A DNA stretch of 64,000 nucleotides from Phycicoccus sp. M110.8. Lineage in GTDB: Bacteria > Actinomycetota > Actinomycetes > Actinomycetales > Dermatophilaceae. Made by a program: the position numbers and the translations under genes. The notes below the pieces were generated by a model. That model saw nothing but the letters and a program-made list of their open reading frames with translations, was not told the origin of the DNA and did not search any database. The DNA is taken from positions 620,001-684,000 of the forward strand of contig NZ_JAWDIC010000001.1 of NCBI RefSeq assembly GCF_032464895.1, given 5' to 3'. The first letter of the stretch is position 1, and every line of letters begins with the position of its first letter. Below, one piece after another: positions 19,988-28,824 of this stretch.

Positions 19988-21823
19988 GTGCTGGAGCTGC
20001 TCGCGACGTCGATGGCGGTGGCCGGTGCGCTGCTCGCCGCCCTCGCGCTGTACGCGGCCTGGCGCCGGGACACCCCCACGGGCTGGAGCCTGGCGGCCGT
20101 CCTCGGCTCCGTCGCCTGGTGGGGCATCGCGTACGCCGTGGAGCTCGGCTCCGACGGGGTCGCGGCCAAGTCCCTGTGGGGAGACCTCAAGTACATCGGG
20201 GTCAGCACGCTCGGGCCGTCGTTCCTGTGCTTCGTCCTGCAGTACACCGGCCGCGGCCACCGGGTCACGCGCAGGCTGCTGCTGCTCCTGGCCGTCGAAC
20301 CCGTGGTGGTCATGACCGCCCTGGCCGTCCCGGCGACCCACGACCTGGTCCACCACTACCCACCCCGCGTCGCCCCCGACCAGCTGGTCGTCGTGGAGAC
20401 CGGTCCGCTCTTCTGGGTGCACCTCGTCTACGTCAACGGCCTGCTCGTCGTGGCCACGGTGCTGTTCATGACGAGCATGGTGCGCCTGGCGCACAGCTAC
20501 CGGCGGCTGGCCGTCCTCCTCATGGCCTCCGGTCTCCTGCCGTGGGTGGCCAACGTCCTGCACAACGGCGACGTCGGCCCGTTCGCGCGCATCGACCTCA
20601 CGCCCTTCGCGTTCAGCGTGACCGGCGGGGTGCTGGTTTGGGGCCTGTTCCGCGAGCGCCTCCCCGACCTGGCGCCGCTCGCCCGCAGCGCCGTCGTGGA
20701 GAGCATGACCGACGCCGTGTTCGTCCTGGACGTGTTCGGACGGGTCGCGGACGTCAACCCCTCGGGCGCCCGGGCCCTGTCCGCGACGCGGGGTTCGCTC
20801 GTCGGCCGGCGCCTGGCCGACGTATTGCCGCAGGAGGTCGGCTTCGCGGTCGCACAGTCGGGCGCCCCCACGTCCGACGCCGGCATACCCGAGGTGCACG
20901 TCGACGGGCCGTCCGGCCGGCGGTCCTTCGACGTGCTGCGCCAGCAGCTGGCCGACCGGACCGGGCGGCCCGCGGGCGAGCTGGTCGTGCTGCGCGACGT
21001 GACCGAGCGCGTCCGCGCCAGGACCGAGCTGCAGCACGTGCTGGCCGAGCAGCAGCGCGTCGCCGCCGCCCTGCAGGCCAGCATGGTCCCGGGGCGCCTG
21101 CCCGAGGTGCCCGGCTGCGAGCTCGCCAGCGCCTACCACCCGGCCGGCGACGGCAGCGAGGTCGGCGGCGACTTCCTCGACGTCTTCGCGCTCGGCCCCG
21201 GCACCTGGGGCTTCGTCCTGGGCGACGTGAGCGGCAAGGGAGCGCAGGCCGCGGCGGTGAGCGCGGCAGCCCGGTACACGATCCGGGCGCTCGCCGACCC
21301 CCGCCACGCGCCGAGCCGCACGCTGCGCGCGGTCAACACCCGGCTCGTGGGCGCCACCGACCCCGAGATGTTCTGCACCGCGGTCTACGGGCAGGTCGAG
21401 CCGCTCGACGAGGGGGTCCGGCTCACCTTCTGCCTCGCGGGGCACCCGCTGCCCGTCGTCGTCGGGGGCGGCGCCGCCGGTGAGCTCGGCGTCCCGGGGA
21501 CGGTGCTGGGGCTGCTCGACGACCCCGACCTGCACGACACGACGGTCGTCCTGGCACCCGGGGACCTGCTGTGCGCCTTCACCGACGGGCTGGTCGAGTC
21601 GCGACGTGGCCCGGCGATGTTCGAGGCCGACCGGGTCGAGACCGTCCTGTCGCGCCACGCGGACGAGCCGACGCAGTCGGTGGTCGACCACCTCGTCCAG
21701 GCCGTGCGCGGATTCCACGGCGGCCAGCTCGAGGACGACCTGGCCGTCCTGCTCCTGCGCGCCTCGAGCGGCTCAGCGGGCGACGGCACCCACGAGCTCG
21801 CCGGTCACGCCCGACAGGCCTAG
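19988..21823 (+). CDS. Membrane-bound PAS-SpoIIE (PP2C-type) protein phosphatase
   Basis: 611-residue protein: an N-terminal seven-helix membrane sensor like that of 7TM histidine kinases (about 1-220), a PAS domain (about 235-345, '[21 protein letters not shown]'), a short coiled linker, and a C-terminal SpoIIE/RsbU phosphatase. The metal-binding motifs are complete: '[12 protein letters not shown]', '[12 protein letters not shown]', '[10 protein letters not shown]' and '[11 protein letters not shown]'. These phosphatases usually dephosphorylate anti-sigma-factor antagonists, so it may start a partner-switching stress response; no such partner is in the window. GTG 19988 follows CAGGGGG; ATG 19949 is possible but would add a positive N terminus before the first helix. 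Its last 51 nt overlap the converging AlkX/YcaQ gene. Confidence 0.85.
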   Translation: MLELLATSMAVAGALLAALALYAAWRRDTPTGWSLAAVLGSVAWWGIAYAVELGSDGVAAKSLWGDLKYIGVSTLGPSFLCFVLQYTGRGHRVTRRLLLLLAVEPVVVMTALAVPATHDLVHHYPPRVAPDQLVVVETGPLFWVHLVYVNGLLVVATVLFMTSMVRLAHSYRRLAVLLMASGLLPWVANVLHNGDVGPFARIDLTPFAFSVTGGVLVWGLFRERLPDLAPLARSAVVESMTDAVFVLDVFGRVADVNPSGARALSATRGSLVGRRLADVLPQEVGFAVAQSGAPTSDAGIPEVHVDGPSGRRSFDVLRQQLADRTGRPAGELVVLRDVTERVRARTELQHVLAEQQRVAAALQASMVPGRLPEVPGCELASAYHPAGDGSEVGGDFLDVFALGPGTWGFVLGDVSGKGAQAAAVSAAARYTIRALADPRHAPSRTLRAVNTRLVGATDPEMFCTAVYGQVEPLDEGVRLTFCLAGHPLPVVVGGGAAGELGVPGTVLGLLDDPDLHDTTVVLAPGDLLCAFTDGLVESRRGPAMFEADRVETVLSRHADEPTQSVVDHLVQAVRGFHGGQLEDDLAVLLLRASSGSAGDGTHELAGHARQA

Positions 21824-22996
21824 CCAGCCGGCGAGGGACGCGAGCTCCTCGTCGAGGGCGGCGCGCGCCTCGTCCGGCGCGCCGGGCTCCCAGTGGACGG
21901 CGTGGACCCGGAGCACGCCCGCGGCCCGGTCGGCCTTGAGGTCGCACCGGGCGACGAGGTGCTCGCCGAAGAGGAACGGCAGCACGTAGTACCCGTGCAC
22001 CCGCTGCGCGGCCGGCACGTAGATCTCGAGGCGGTAGTCGAACCCGAAGAGCGCGGCCGTGCGGTCGCGCTGCCAGATGAGGGAGTCGAACGGGCTGAGC
22101 AGGGCGCGCGCCTGCACCCTGCGGGGTCGGCGGGCCTCCACGTGCAGGTATGCCGGGCGGCGCCACCCCTCGATCGTGGCCGGCACCAGGACGCCCTCGG
22201 CGACGAGTGAGTCGATGGCCGGGCGGGCCTGCGCGGGCTTGAGCCTGAAGTAGTCGCGCAGGCACTGCTCGGTGCCGACGCCGTGCGCCCGCGCCGACAG
22301 CTCGACGAGGGCGCGGAAGGCCGTGGTGTCGTCCGGGCGGTCCTCGGGTCGGGCCGCGACCGCCAGCACCTCCCTCGGCAGCACCCGCTCGAGCGAGGCG
22401 TACCGGCGCTCGAACTGCTGCGTGCGCCCGGCCGAGGTGATCCGGCCCGACCAGAAGAGGTGCTCGAGGGCGTTCTTGACCAGGGACCAGTTCCACCCCC
22501 ACTGGTCCCGCTCGCGCGGCAGGTCGTGCTCGAGCGCTGCCTCGAGCTGGCGGGACGTCACCGGGCCGCGCTCGACCACCTCGGCGAACACCGCCTCGAC
22601 GAGCTCGGGGTGGTCGCGGGCGACCCGCTGCATGCCACCCCAGGAGTCGTCCTGCGCGCGACGCATCCGGAAGTCCAGCAGGGGCCACGTGGTCGGCGGC
22701 ACCAGGCTCGCCTCGTGGGCCCAGTACTCGACCAGCCGGCGCGGCGCACGGTCACGCGCACGGTCGAGCAGGGCCGTGTCGTAGGGCCCGAGCCGGGAGA
22801 AGAACGGGAGGTACTGGCTGCGGCTGACGACGTTGACGCTGTCGATCTGGACGACCTGCACCCGGTCGACGACGCGCTGCAGGTGCCGCATCGTCGCAGC
22901 ACCGGCCGGTGGGCGGGCGTCGAGGAACCCCTGGGCCGCCAGGGCGATCCGTCGCGCCTGGGACGTCGTGAGGCGGACGGTGGCGGCGCCGGTCAC
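21773..22996 (-). CDS. AlkX/YcaQ-like DNA glycosylase (winged-helix HTH_42 family)
   Basis: 407-residue member of the HTH_42 family, whose studied members AlkX/YcaQ and AlkZ excise interstrand crosslinks and bulky alkyl adducts. The catalytic Q-x-D motif is present as Gln50-Ile-Asp52 in '[17 protein letters not shown]', followed by the typical '[11 protein letters not shown]'. The rest includes '[10 protein letters not shown]' and a C-terminal beta-barrel region with '[16 protein letters not shown]', all family signatures. The GTG start overlaps the stop of the upstream response-regulator gene (GTGA), so it may be produced under that promoter. Its 3' end overlaps the converging phosphatase gene by 51 nt. 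Confidence 0.85.
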   Translation of the reverse strand: MTGAATVRLTTSQARRIALAAQGFLDARPPAGAATMRHLQRVVDRVQVVQIDSVNVVSRSQYLPFFSRLGPYDTALLDRARDRAPRRLVEYWAHEASLVPPTTWPLLDFRMRRAQDDSWGGMQRVARDHPELVEAVFAEVVERGPVTSRQLEAALEHDLPRERDQWGWNWSLVKNALEHLFWSGRITSAGRTQQFERRYASLERVLPREVLAVAARPEDRPDDTTAFRALVELSARAHGVGTEQCLRDYFRLKPAQARPAIDSLVAEGVLVPATIEGWRRPAYLHVEARRPRRVQARALLSPFDSLIWQRDRTAALFGFDYRLEIYVPAAQRVHGYYVLPFLFGEHLVARCDLKADRAAGVLRVHAVHWEPGAPDEARAALDEELASLAGWLGLSGVTGELVGAVAR

Positions 22997-23691
22997 TCGT
23001 CGGGTTCGAGCAGGTTCTCCCGCACGGCATACATCGCGGCTTCCATGCGCGAGTGCAGCTGGAGCTTCTCGAGGATGTTGCGGACGTGGTTCTTGACGGT
23101 GTTCTCGGAGATGAACAGGTCGTGCGCGATCTCCTTGTTCGCGAGGCCGCGCGCGACCAGGCGGAGCACCTCGAGCTCGCGCTCGGTCAGCCGCGGGGCG
23201 CCGACGGCCGACGGCCGCTCCCCCTGGCGGCGGCTCATGAGCGCGAACTCGGCCAGCAGCTTGGAGGCCATCGACGGGGAGATGAGCGAGTCGCCGTTGT
23301 GCACCGCGCGGACGCCGTCGGCGATCTCCTCGCCCGGCACGTCCTTGAGCAGGTAGCCGTTGGCCCCGGCCTTGACCGCCTCGTAGAGGTCGGACTCCTC
23401 GTCCGACATCGTCAGCATGATGATCTTGGTCGAGGGGACCTGGGACTTGATCTTCTGGCACGCCTCGATGCCGGAGGTGTGCGGCATGCGCACGTCCATG
23501 AGGACGACGTCCGGCAGCAGCTCGACGGTGCGGTCCACGGCCTCCTTGCCGTCACCGGCCTCGCCGACGATCTCGATGTCGTCGTCCTGGGAGACGACCA
23601 TCTGGAGGCCGCGACGGTAGAGGACGTGGTCGTCCGCGATGACGACCCGGATGGGGTCGGCGGCCGGCGCGGCCTGCGGGTCCTCGGTCAC
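22993..23691 (-). CDS. NarL/LuxR-family response regulator
   Basis: 232-residue regulator with a receiver domain (about 14-135) and a C-terminal LuxR HTH (about 165-225). The acidic pair is Asp20-Asp21, the phosphorylation site Asp66 in '[10 protein letters not shown]', and the switch Lys is in 'GYLLKDVPG'. The HTH reads '[20 protein letters not shown]', a textbook LuxR start. No histidine kinase adjoins it, so it is an orphan or is paired with a kinase elsewhere. The GTG start has no clear ribosome binding site. It is translationally coupled to the AlkX-like glycosylase gene, suggesting that repair protein is produced along with the regulator. Confidence 0.92.
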   Translation of the reverse strand: MTEDPQAAPAADPIRVVIADDHVLYRRGLQMVVSQDDDIEIVGEAGDGKEAVDRTVELLPDVVLMDVRMPHTSGIEACQKIKSQVPSTKIIMLTMSDEESDLYEAVKAGANGYLLKDVPGEEIADGVRAVHNGDSLISPSMASKLLAEFALMSRRQGERPSAVGAPRLTERELEVLRLVARGLANKEIAHDLFISENTVKNHVRNILEKLQLHSRMEAAMYAVRENLLEPDE

Positions 23692-23774
23692 TCGCGCATT
23701 CTGTCATGACAGGAGGCCGGCTGCGGCAGGACTCCATCTTCGCGCCCTGCCGCGCCGGCCCTCGTCAGTGCAGG

Positions 23775-24434
23775 TCAGGAGACCTTTCGGGAGGTCTCGG
23801 GCTCCGACACGTCGAGGTGGATGACGCCGTAGGACCAGCCGCGGCGGCGGTAGACGACGCTCGGCTGGCCGGTGTCCTCGTCGTGGTAGAGGTAGAAGTC
23901 GTGCCCGACGAGCTCCATCTCGCGGACCGCCTGGTCCAGACCCATCGGCGTCGAGGCGTGGATCTTCTCCCGGACCTCGATCGGTGAGTTCCCCTGCGTC
24001 CCGAAGCGGTCGTGCTCGGCGTCCTCGGCCGCGGTGCCGGGCTCCTCCACACCCGACGACCCGTTCGCCTCGAACCGGGCGCTCGCCTCGGCGACGGACT
24101 CGGGCGTGTGCCGTCCCCGGTGGACCCGCTTGCGGTCCTGCGCCCTTCGCAATCGCTCCATGAGCTTGTCCATGGCAAGGTCGAGCGCGCCGTACTTGTC
24201 GTCGAGGCAGGCCTCCGCCCGCACGATCGGGCCCTTCACGTGGCAGGTGATCTCGACCCGCTCGCACGCCTTCGACTGGCGCTTGTTCGGCTCGTGACTC
24301 ACCACGACGTCGACCCGCTGGGCGCGGGGCGCGAGCTGGGGGATCTTCGCCAGCTTCTCGTCGAGGTGGGCACGGAAACGGTCCGAGACCTGCATGTGAC
24401 GTCCGGTGACGACAATTTCCACGGTGTCCTCCAT
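23775..24434 (-). CDS. hpf: Ribosome hibernation-promoting factor, long form
   Basis: 219-residue long-form HPF, which binds in the 30S subunit and uses its C-terminal domain to dimerise ribosomes into inactive 100S particles in stationary phase or stress. The N-terminal RaiA/HPF domain (about 5-105) shows 'EIVVTGRHMQVSDRFRAHL' and 'HVKGPIVRAEA'; the C-terminal domain (about 160-219) shows 'GLDQAVREMELVGHDFYLY' and 'RRRGWSYGVIHLD'. Same place and order as the homolog between secA and comF in M. tuberculosis. No strong ribosome binding site precedes ATG 24434. The 221-nt upstream gap carries its own likely promoter. Confidence 0.95.
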   Translation of the reverse strand: MEDTVEIVVTGRHMQVSDRFRAHLDEKLAKIPQLAPRAQRVDVVVSHEPNKRQSKACERVEITCHVKGPIVRAEACLDDKYGALDLAMDKLMERLRRAQDRKRVHRGRHTPESVAEASARFEANGSSGVEEPGTAAEDAEHDRFGTQGNSPIEVREKIHASTPMGLDQAVREMELVGHDFYLYHDEDTGQPSVVYRRRGWSYGVIHLDVSEPETSRKVS

Positions 24435-24479
24435 GGTTACGGCGGATGGGGGTGTCGGGAGCGGCAGGACCCGGGAAAG

Positions 24480-24602
24480 TCAGCCGCGGCACCACCTCCC
24501 GATCGCGACGACAGGAGTGTCCGCTCCCCTCGCCGGGGCGTCGGCCGGACGCGGTCGGCGACGCCCTGTGTACGCGTCCAGCGCGTGGGCCAGGGGGGCC
24601 AT
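24480..24602 (-). CDS. Possible leaderless 40-residue Arg-rich ORF upstream of hpf
   Basis: A 41-codon frame begins at ATG 24602, exactly 6 nt after TACCGT (24609-24614, minus strand), the leaderless-start spacing seen elsewhere in this window. The peptide is basic and low in complexity ('GRRRPRPADAPARG' in the middle) and matches nothing I know. It ends 45 nt before hpf. It may equally be untranslated leader of hpf, with TACCGT as the hpf promoter. Weak evidence. Confidence 0.25.
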   Translation of the reverse strand: MAPLAHALDAYTGRRRPRPADAPARGADTPVVAIGRWCRG

Positions 24603-24655
24603 GTACCGACGGTAGACGGTCCGGCTGGATTGCGACAGCGCATCTGACCCAACGT

Positions 24656-25423
24656 TTACCCGGTGCTGGCAGAGCCGTTCCGAATGCCCGGAATCCGGCG
24701 CTCGGTGGCACATGCGGCCGCGGCGAGCACCTCGGGCGCGCCCGCCGCCCGCAGGGCGCGGGCGGCCTCGGTGAGCGTCGCTCCCGTGGTCAGCACGTCG
24801 TCGACGAGCAGGCAGGGCAGGCGGCCGACATGGTCGCGCCATCGGGCGCGGACGGCGAAGGCGTGCTCGAGGTTGGCGGCACGGTCCGCGGCACCCAGAC
24901 CCGCCTGGTCGGCCACGCGCCGTCGCACCGTGAGCGCTGTGGACACCAGGACCTCGCCCGGTGGGAAGCCACGGACCGCCCTGCGGGCGAGGTCGACCAG
25001 GGGCGAGTCGCCGCGCGCGCGACGCGCCCGGGCGGAGGACGGGACCGGGACGACCAGCACGGGTCCGGCGCCCGCGGCCAGCGAGGCCGCGAGGGCGGGG
25101 TGGAACGCGAGCGCGCCCTCGATGCTGGCGCCCAGCAGCTGCGCCAGGACGGGTGCGCAGTCCCTGCGGTCCCGGTCCTTGTGGGCCACCACGAGTCGCG
25201 CGACGGTGCCGGCGAAGGCGGTGGCCGCCACGACCGGCGGCAGGCCCGCCGGGCACGGGGTCGGCGTCACCAGTCGCGGCCCCTGCCAGCTCGACGCCTC
25301 GAGGTCGGCCGTGCACGGGCCACACAGGCCGTCGTCTGGCCGCCCGCACGCGGCGCAGGACGGCGGCACGGCGAGGTCGACCAGGCTCCTCAGGGCGCCT
25401 CCCAGGGCCGTGACGACGGGCAT
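24656..25423 (-). CDS. comF: ComF-family phosphoribosyltransferase-like protein
   Basis: 255-residue ComF-family protein. The N-terminal zinc finger has Cys23, Cys26, Cys34 and Cys37 ('CAACGRPDDGLCGPC'), and the C-terminal type I phosphoribosyltransferase fold has the PRPP loop 'CLLVDDVLTTGATLTEA'. ComF is required for DNA uptake in naturally competent bacteria, but the family is widespread and often of unknown role. ATG 25423 is chosen; the GGGGAG directly before it is closer than ideal, so the start is uncertain. It marks the left edge of the inserted Tad region relative to the comF-lpqB neighbourhood of M. tuberculosis. Confidence 0.9.
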   Translation of the reverse strand: MPVVTALGGALRSLVDLAVPPSCAACGRPDDGLCGPCTADLEASSWQGPRLVTPTPCPAGLPPVVAATAFAGTVARLVVAHKDRDRRDCAPVLAQLLGASIEGALAFHPALAASLAAGAGPVLVVPVPSSARARRARGDSPLVDLARRAVRGFPPGEVLVSTALTVRRRVADQAGLGAADRAANLEHAFAVRARWRDHVGRLPCLLVDDVLTTGATLTEAARALRAAGAPEVLAAAACATERRIPGIRNGSASTG

Positions 25424-25486
25424 CTCCCCAGAGTCGTGACCTCGGCTGTTGCGGGCGATCGGGCGACGCGGACCTGTGGACGCGAC

Positions 25487-25492
25487 TAGGCT
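25487..25492 (+). promoter_or_regulatory. -10 hexamer TAGGCT of the sensor-kinase operon
   Basis: TAGGCT fits TANNNT; a start about 7 nt downstream would give a leader near 50 nt that includes the GGGAGG site of the gene at 25548. Inferred from pattern. Confidence 0.4.
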
Positions 25493-25547
25493 GTGGACCG
25501 GCCTGTGGACAGCGGGACGTCGGAGCCGGGTGAGACGGGAGGCACAG

Positions 25548-27161
25548 ATGAAGTGGATGCCCCACCTCGCGGTGTCCACCAGGCTCCGCCTGGCGTTCGC
25601 CCTGCTCGCGGGCATGTTCGCCTACATCGACGGGAACCTGCTCGCCGGGCTCCCGTGGATCCTCCTGGTCCTCACCCTCGACCTCACCGCAGCAGGGCTG
25701 GCATACCTCACCGTCCTCGACACGGCGGTGCGGCGGGCGCAGGTCTGGGCGCTGCTGTGCGGCTCGGCCGTCGTCGCGGGTCTCGCCATGGGCTACGCGA
25801 GCGGGTGGGCCAAGCTGCTCGTCCTCATCCCGGCATACCACGCAGGCACCCGGTTCCGGCACCGCGGCGCGGTCGTCGTCCCGGCCCTCAGCGCGCCCAT
25901 CGCCCTGCTGACCGCCTGGCAGCTGCACCGCCTGGACCCGGCCGAGGCCGTCAGCATCGGGCTGGCAGTCCTGCTCGCCCTGCTGTTCGGGATGCTCGGC
26001 GCCTGGTCGCACGCGCTCGAGCCCGAGGCCCCGCCGGTCGACGCCAACGTCGCCGCCGAGGCAGGGCTGCTGCTGCGCCGGCTGCACGAGCTGGCCGACA
26101 CCCTCGACACCGGGTTCGACGCGCCGGCCTCCGCCGAGATGGCGCTGCAGGACCTCGCGAGCCAGATGCGGGCCGCCCGCAGCGCGATCCTCGTCGGGTA
26201 CGGCACGGACCCGGCCGTGCCGCTCGCGATCCGCGGCGCCGACCGCACCCCGTGGCCCGACCCGACGGAGCCCGGCTCCGTCCTCGGGCCGGCCTGGAAC
26301 AACGGCACCGCCACGCTGACCGAGTGGACCGAGGACCTGGTCGGCCGGTCGCTGCTCGCGGTCCCCCTCAACGACGAGAACGGCCAGCGGATGGGCCTGC
26401 TCGTCGCGGACCGCCCCTTGGTCACGCCGTTCACGGCCGACGACCTCGACGCCGCGGTGGTCGTCGCCGAGCGGCACTCCACCAACATCGACCTGTCGGT
26501 CCTCTTCGCCGGCCTGCGCGAGCGCGCCGGGCTCGAGGAGCGCGAGCGGCTGGCCCGGGAGATGCACGACGGCATCGCGCAGGAGATGGTCGCGCTGGGC
26601 TTCGGGATCGACTCCCTGCGCCGCACCGCGCGCAACCAGGGCTCCGCCCTCGCCGACGACCTCGACGGCCTGCGCGAGGAGGTCTCGCGGGTGCTGGCGG
26701 ACCTGCGCCTTCACATCGCGGACCTGCGGATCGCGGTCCGGCCCGACACCGGCCTCGGGGCGATGATCGGGGCGCGGCTGCAGAACTTCGGCTCGAGCTC
26801 CGGCGTCACGACGCGGATGCACCTGAGCGAGAACGGCTTCCGGCTGCCGGCGCACACCGAGGTGCTCATCTACCGGTTGTTCCTGCAGGTGCTGGCCGAC
26901 GCGAGGCACTCCCTCAACGCCACCACCGTCGAGGTGCGGCTCAACGTCGCGGCCCCGCGGGTCGAGCTCTGGATGGGCCACAACGGGACCAGCTCCCTCA
27001 CCGAGCGTGACTTCACCGACAACCCCCTGACCGGGCTGGGCGGCGAGATCGTCGTCGAGCCCTACGCTGGTGACGGCGTCGCCATCCGCATGCGCATGCG
27101 GGGCCGCGGCGGCGCTCCGTCGGCAACGCTGTCGAACGAAAGGATCCCCCAACCGTCATGA
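25548..27161 (+). CDS. GAF-domain sensor histidine kinase (NarX/DegS type) with degenerate ATPase domain
   Basis: 537-residue membrane protein: about five hydrophobic segments (15-155), a GAF domain (about 180-320), a HisKA_3 dimerisation region with phospho-acceptor His340 in 'ERERLAREMHDGIAQEMVALG', and a short C-terminal ATPase-like domain. The ATPase domain looks impaired: at the N box, 'LFLQVLADARHS' (444-455) has Asp in place of the Mg-binding Asn and lacks the preceding Glu, and no D-x-G-x-G box is seen where 'ELWMGHNGTSS' stands. ATG 25548 follows GGGAGG. It overlaps the partner regulator by 4 nt (ATGA). Position suggests control of the adjacent Tad operon. Confidence 0.85.
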   Translation: MKWMPHLAVSTRLRLAFALLAGMFAYIDGNLLAGLPWILLVLTLDLTAAGLAYLTVLDTAVRRAQVWALLCGSAVVAGLAMGYASGWAKLLVLIPAYHAGTRFRHRGAVVVPALSAPIALLTAWQLHRLDPAEAVSIGLAVLLALLFGMLGAWSHALEPEAPPVDANVAAEAGLLLRRLHELADTLDTGFDAPASAEMALQDLASQMRAARSAILVGYGTDPAVPLAIRGADRTPWPDPTEPGSVLGPAWNNGTATLTEWTEDLVGRSLLAVPLNDENGQRMGLLVADRPLVTPFTADDLDAAVVVAERHSTNIDLSVLFAGLRERAGLEERERLAREMHDGIAQEMVALGFGIDSLRRTARNQGSALADDLDGLREEVSRVLADLRLHIADLRIAVRPDTGLGAMIGARLQNFGSSSGVTTRMHLSENGFRLPAHTEVLIYRLFLQVLADARHSLNATTVEVRLNVAAPRVELWMGHNGTSSLTERDFTDNPLTGLGGEIVVEPYAGDGVAIRMRMRGRGGAPSATLSNERIPQPS

Positions 27162-27808
27162 CCATCAACGTCGTGGTGATCGACGACCACACCCTCGTCC
27201 GTGAGGCGGTGTGCCGGATGATCGACAGCGAGGACGACCTCAAGGTGGTCGGCCAGGCTGGTGGGATCGCCGAGGGCAAGGCCGTGCTCGCCGCCAACCT
27301 CATCCATGTCCTCGTCGTCGACGTGTCGATGCCGGACGGCTCCGGCCTCGTCCTGGCCCGCGCCGCGCGCGAGGCCTCCCCCCGTCTGGGGATCGTCGTC
27401 CTGACGATGCACAACGACGACGAGACCCTGCTCGAGGCCCTCGACCTCGGGGCCTCGGCCCTCGTGCTCAAGTCGGCACCCTCCGACGAGGTCATCGCGG
27501 CCGTGCGCCGCGCGGCCGTGGCTCCGGACGCCTTCATGGCCACCGGGCTCGCCGAGGCGCTGCGCCGCCGCGACTCCAACGACAAGCCGCGGCTCACCCC
27601 CCGCGAGGCCGAGGTGCTCGACCGGCTCGTCGCGGGCGACTCGATCGCTGCAGTGGCCAAGCGGCTCTACATGAGCGAGTCCACGGTGAAGACCCACGTG
27701 TCGAAGGTCTACGAGAAGCTCGGCGCTCACAACCGCGCGTCGGCCGTCATGGCGGCGCTGCGTCTCGGCCTGGTGAAGGCGGAGGCGGTCGGCCAGACCA
27801 ACCGCTGA
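27158..27808 (+). CDS. NarL/LuxR-family response regulator, partner of the adjacent kinase
   Basis: 216-residue response regulator: receiver domain with Asp9-Asp10, phosphorylation site Asp55 in 'HVLVVDVSMPDGSG' and Lys in 'ALVLKSAPS', then a LuxR HTH starting 'LTPREAEVLDRLVAGDSIAA' and containing 'SESTVKTHVSKVYEKLG'. The ATG overlaps the kinase stop (ATGA), so the two are made together. The gene ends at a hairpin that it shares with the converging tadC. Likely targets are the flp promoter region or the divergent GT-C-like genes, judged by neighbourhood only. Confidence 0.93.
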   Translation: MTINVVVIDDHTLVREAVCRMIDSEDDLKVVGQAGGIAEGKAVLAANLIHVLVVDVSMPDGSGLVLARAAREASPRLGIVVLTMHNDDETLLEALDLGASALVLKSAPSDEVIAAVRRAAVAPDAFMATGLAEALRRRDSNDKPRLTPREAEVLDRLVAGDSIAAVAKRLYMSESTVKTHVSKVYEKLGAHNRASAVMAALRLGLVKAEAVGQTNR

Positions 27809-27852
27809 GCTCCGCCACGCTGAAGGGCGGCACCTTCGCGGCTCCGGACGCG

Positions 27853-27886
27853 CGAAGCGGGTCCACTAATCGGTGGACCCGCTTCG
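27853..27886. terminator. Bidirectional hairpin between the response regulator and tadC
   Basis: Perfect 14-bp stem (27853-27866 with 27873-27886) and 6-nt loop TAATCG, placed between converging gene ends. No T tract. Confidence 0.85.
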
Positions 27887-27903
27887 ATTGGGGCGGAGCC
27901 CGC

Positions 27904-28824
27904 TCAGATCTTGCTAAAGGTCTCGATCATGCTGATCGCGCCGGGGCCGATGATGACGATGAACAGGGCCGGAAAGATGCACAGCAGCATCGGGAAGAGA
28001 ATCTTGACCGGCACCTTCTGCGCCTTCTCCTCGGCGCGCTGGCGACGGACGAGGCGCATCTGGCTCGACTGCTCACGCAGGACGTTCGCAATGGGCAGTC
28101 CGAGCCGGTCCGCCTGCACTAGGGCGCTCACGAAGTTTTTGGCCTCAGGGACGGTGGTCCGCATCGCCAGCGAAGAGAATGCCTCCCCGCGCGACTTCCC
28201 GATCTGGACCTCGGACAGGACGCGGGCGAACTCGCCGGCAATCGGGCCGTCGACGGACCGCGCTACCTGCAGCAGCGCGGCGTCAAAGCCTTGCCCCGCC
28301 TCGACGCAGACCGTCAGCATGTCCAAGGCGTCCGCCAGGCCGCGCTGGAGCTGGTCCTGCCGTTTGATGCCCTGGTTGTACAGCAGCAGGTCCGGAAGGA
28401 AGAAGACAAGCGCGGCGCCGATGAGAGCGAACAGCAGACCCTTGACGCCGATGCCACCGAAGAGGAAGCCGAGTGCACCGCCGACCACGATCCCAGCGCC
28501 CTTACCCGCCATGATCCGCTCCGCGGTCCAACTGCTCGGGTTGCCAGCCAGGTCGAGCCGTCGCTGCATCTTCTCGGAGGTTCCGTCCGGCGACAGCCGG
28601 TAGGCGAAGCCGCGCGCCGCGGTGAGCATCGGGAGCAGCAGGCGCTCGTATGCCGGCAGGTCGGCCTTGCCCACCTCCTTGGCATCGACCGTCCGCTCGA
28701 TGATCGCCAGCGAGCGGGCGACGCCAGTCACCTCGCTGGCACCTGCGCTGACCGCGAGAACGAGCGTCACGAGCCCAACGACGATCGCGACCAACCCGAC
28801 GAGGAGAAGCATCGACGTCATCAT
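27904..28824 (-). CDS. tadC: Tad pilus inner-membrane platform protein TadC
   Basis: 306-residue type II secretion F (GSPII_F) protein. It has an N-terminal membrane segment, a second pair near 105-150, the conserved cytoplasmic block 'LQRGLADALDMLTVCVEAGQGFDAAL' (about 170-195) and two C-terminal segments ending 'MLLCIFPALFIVIIGPGA'. TadC pairs with TadB to form the platform on which the CpaF ATPase drives Flp fibre assembly. The ATG at 28824 overlaps the tadB stop (TGATG) and follows GGAGG. It is the last gene of the operon, ending before a hairpin. Confidence 0.92.
   Translation of the reverse strand: MMTSMLLLVGLVAIVVGLVTLVLAVSAGASEVTGVARSLAIIERTVDAKEVGKADLPAYERLLLPMLTAARGFAYRLSPDGTSEKMQRRLDLAGNPSSWTAERIMAGKGAGIVVGGALGFLFGGIGVKGLLFALIGAALVFFLPDLLLYNQGIKRQDQLQRGLADALDMLTVCVEAGQGFDAALLQVARSVDGPIAGEFARVLSEVQIGKSRGEAFSSLAMRTTVPEAKNFVSALVQADRLGLPIANVLREQSSQMRLVRRQRAEEKAQKVPVKILFPMLLCIFPALFIVIIGPGAISMIETFSKI

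Noticed and set aside
24480-27152. Very long minus-strand frame of 890 codons opposite the sensor kinase and comF
   Set aside because: It is a GC-rich shadow of genes on the other strand and other frames; low-complexity Arg/Gly/Pro composition and no domain motifs.
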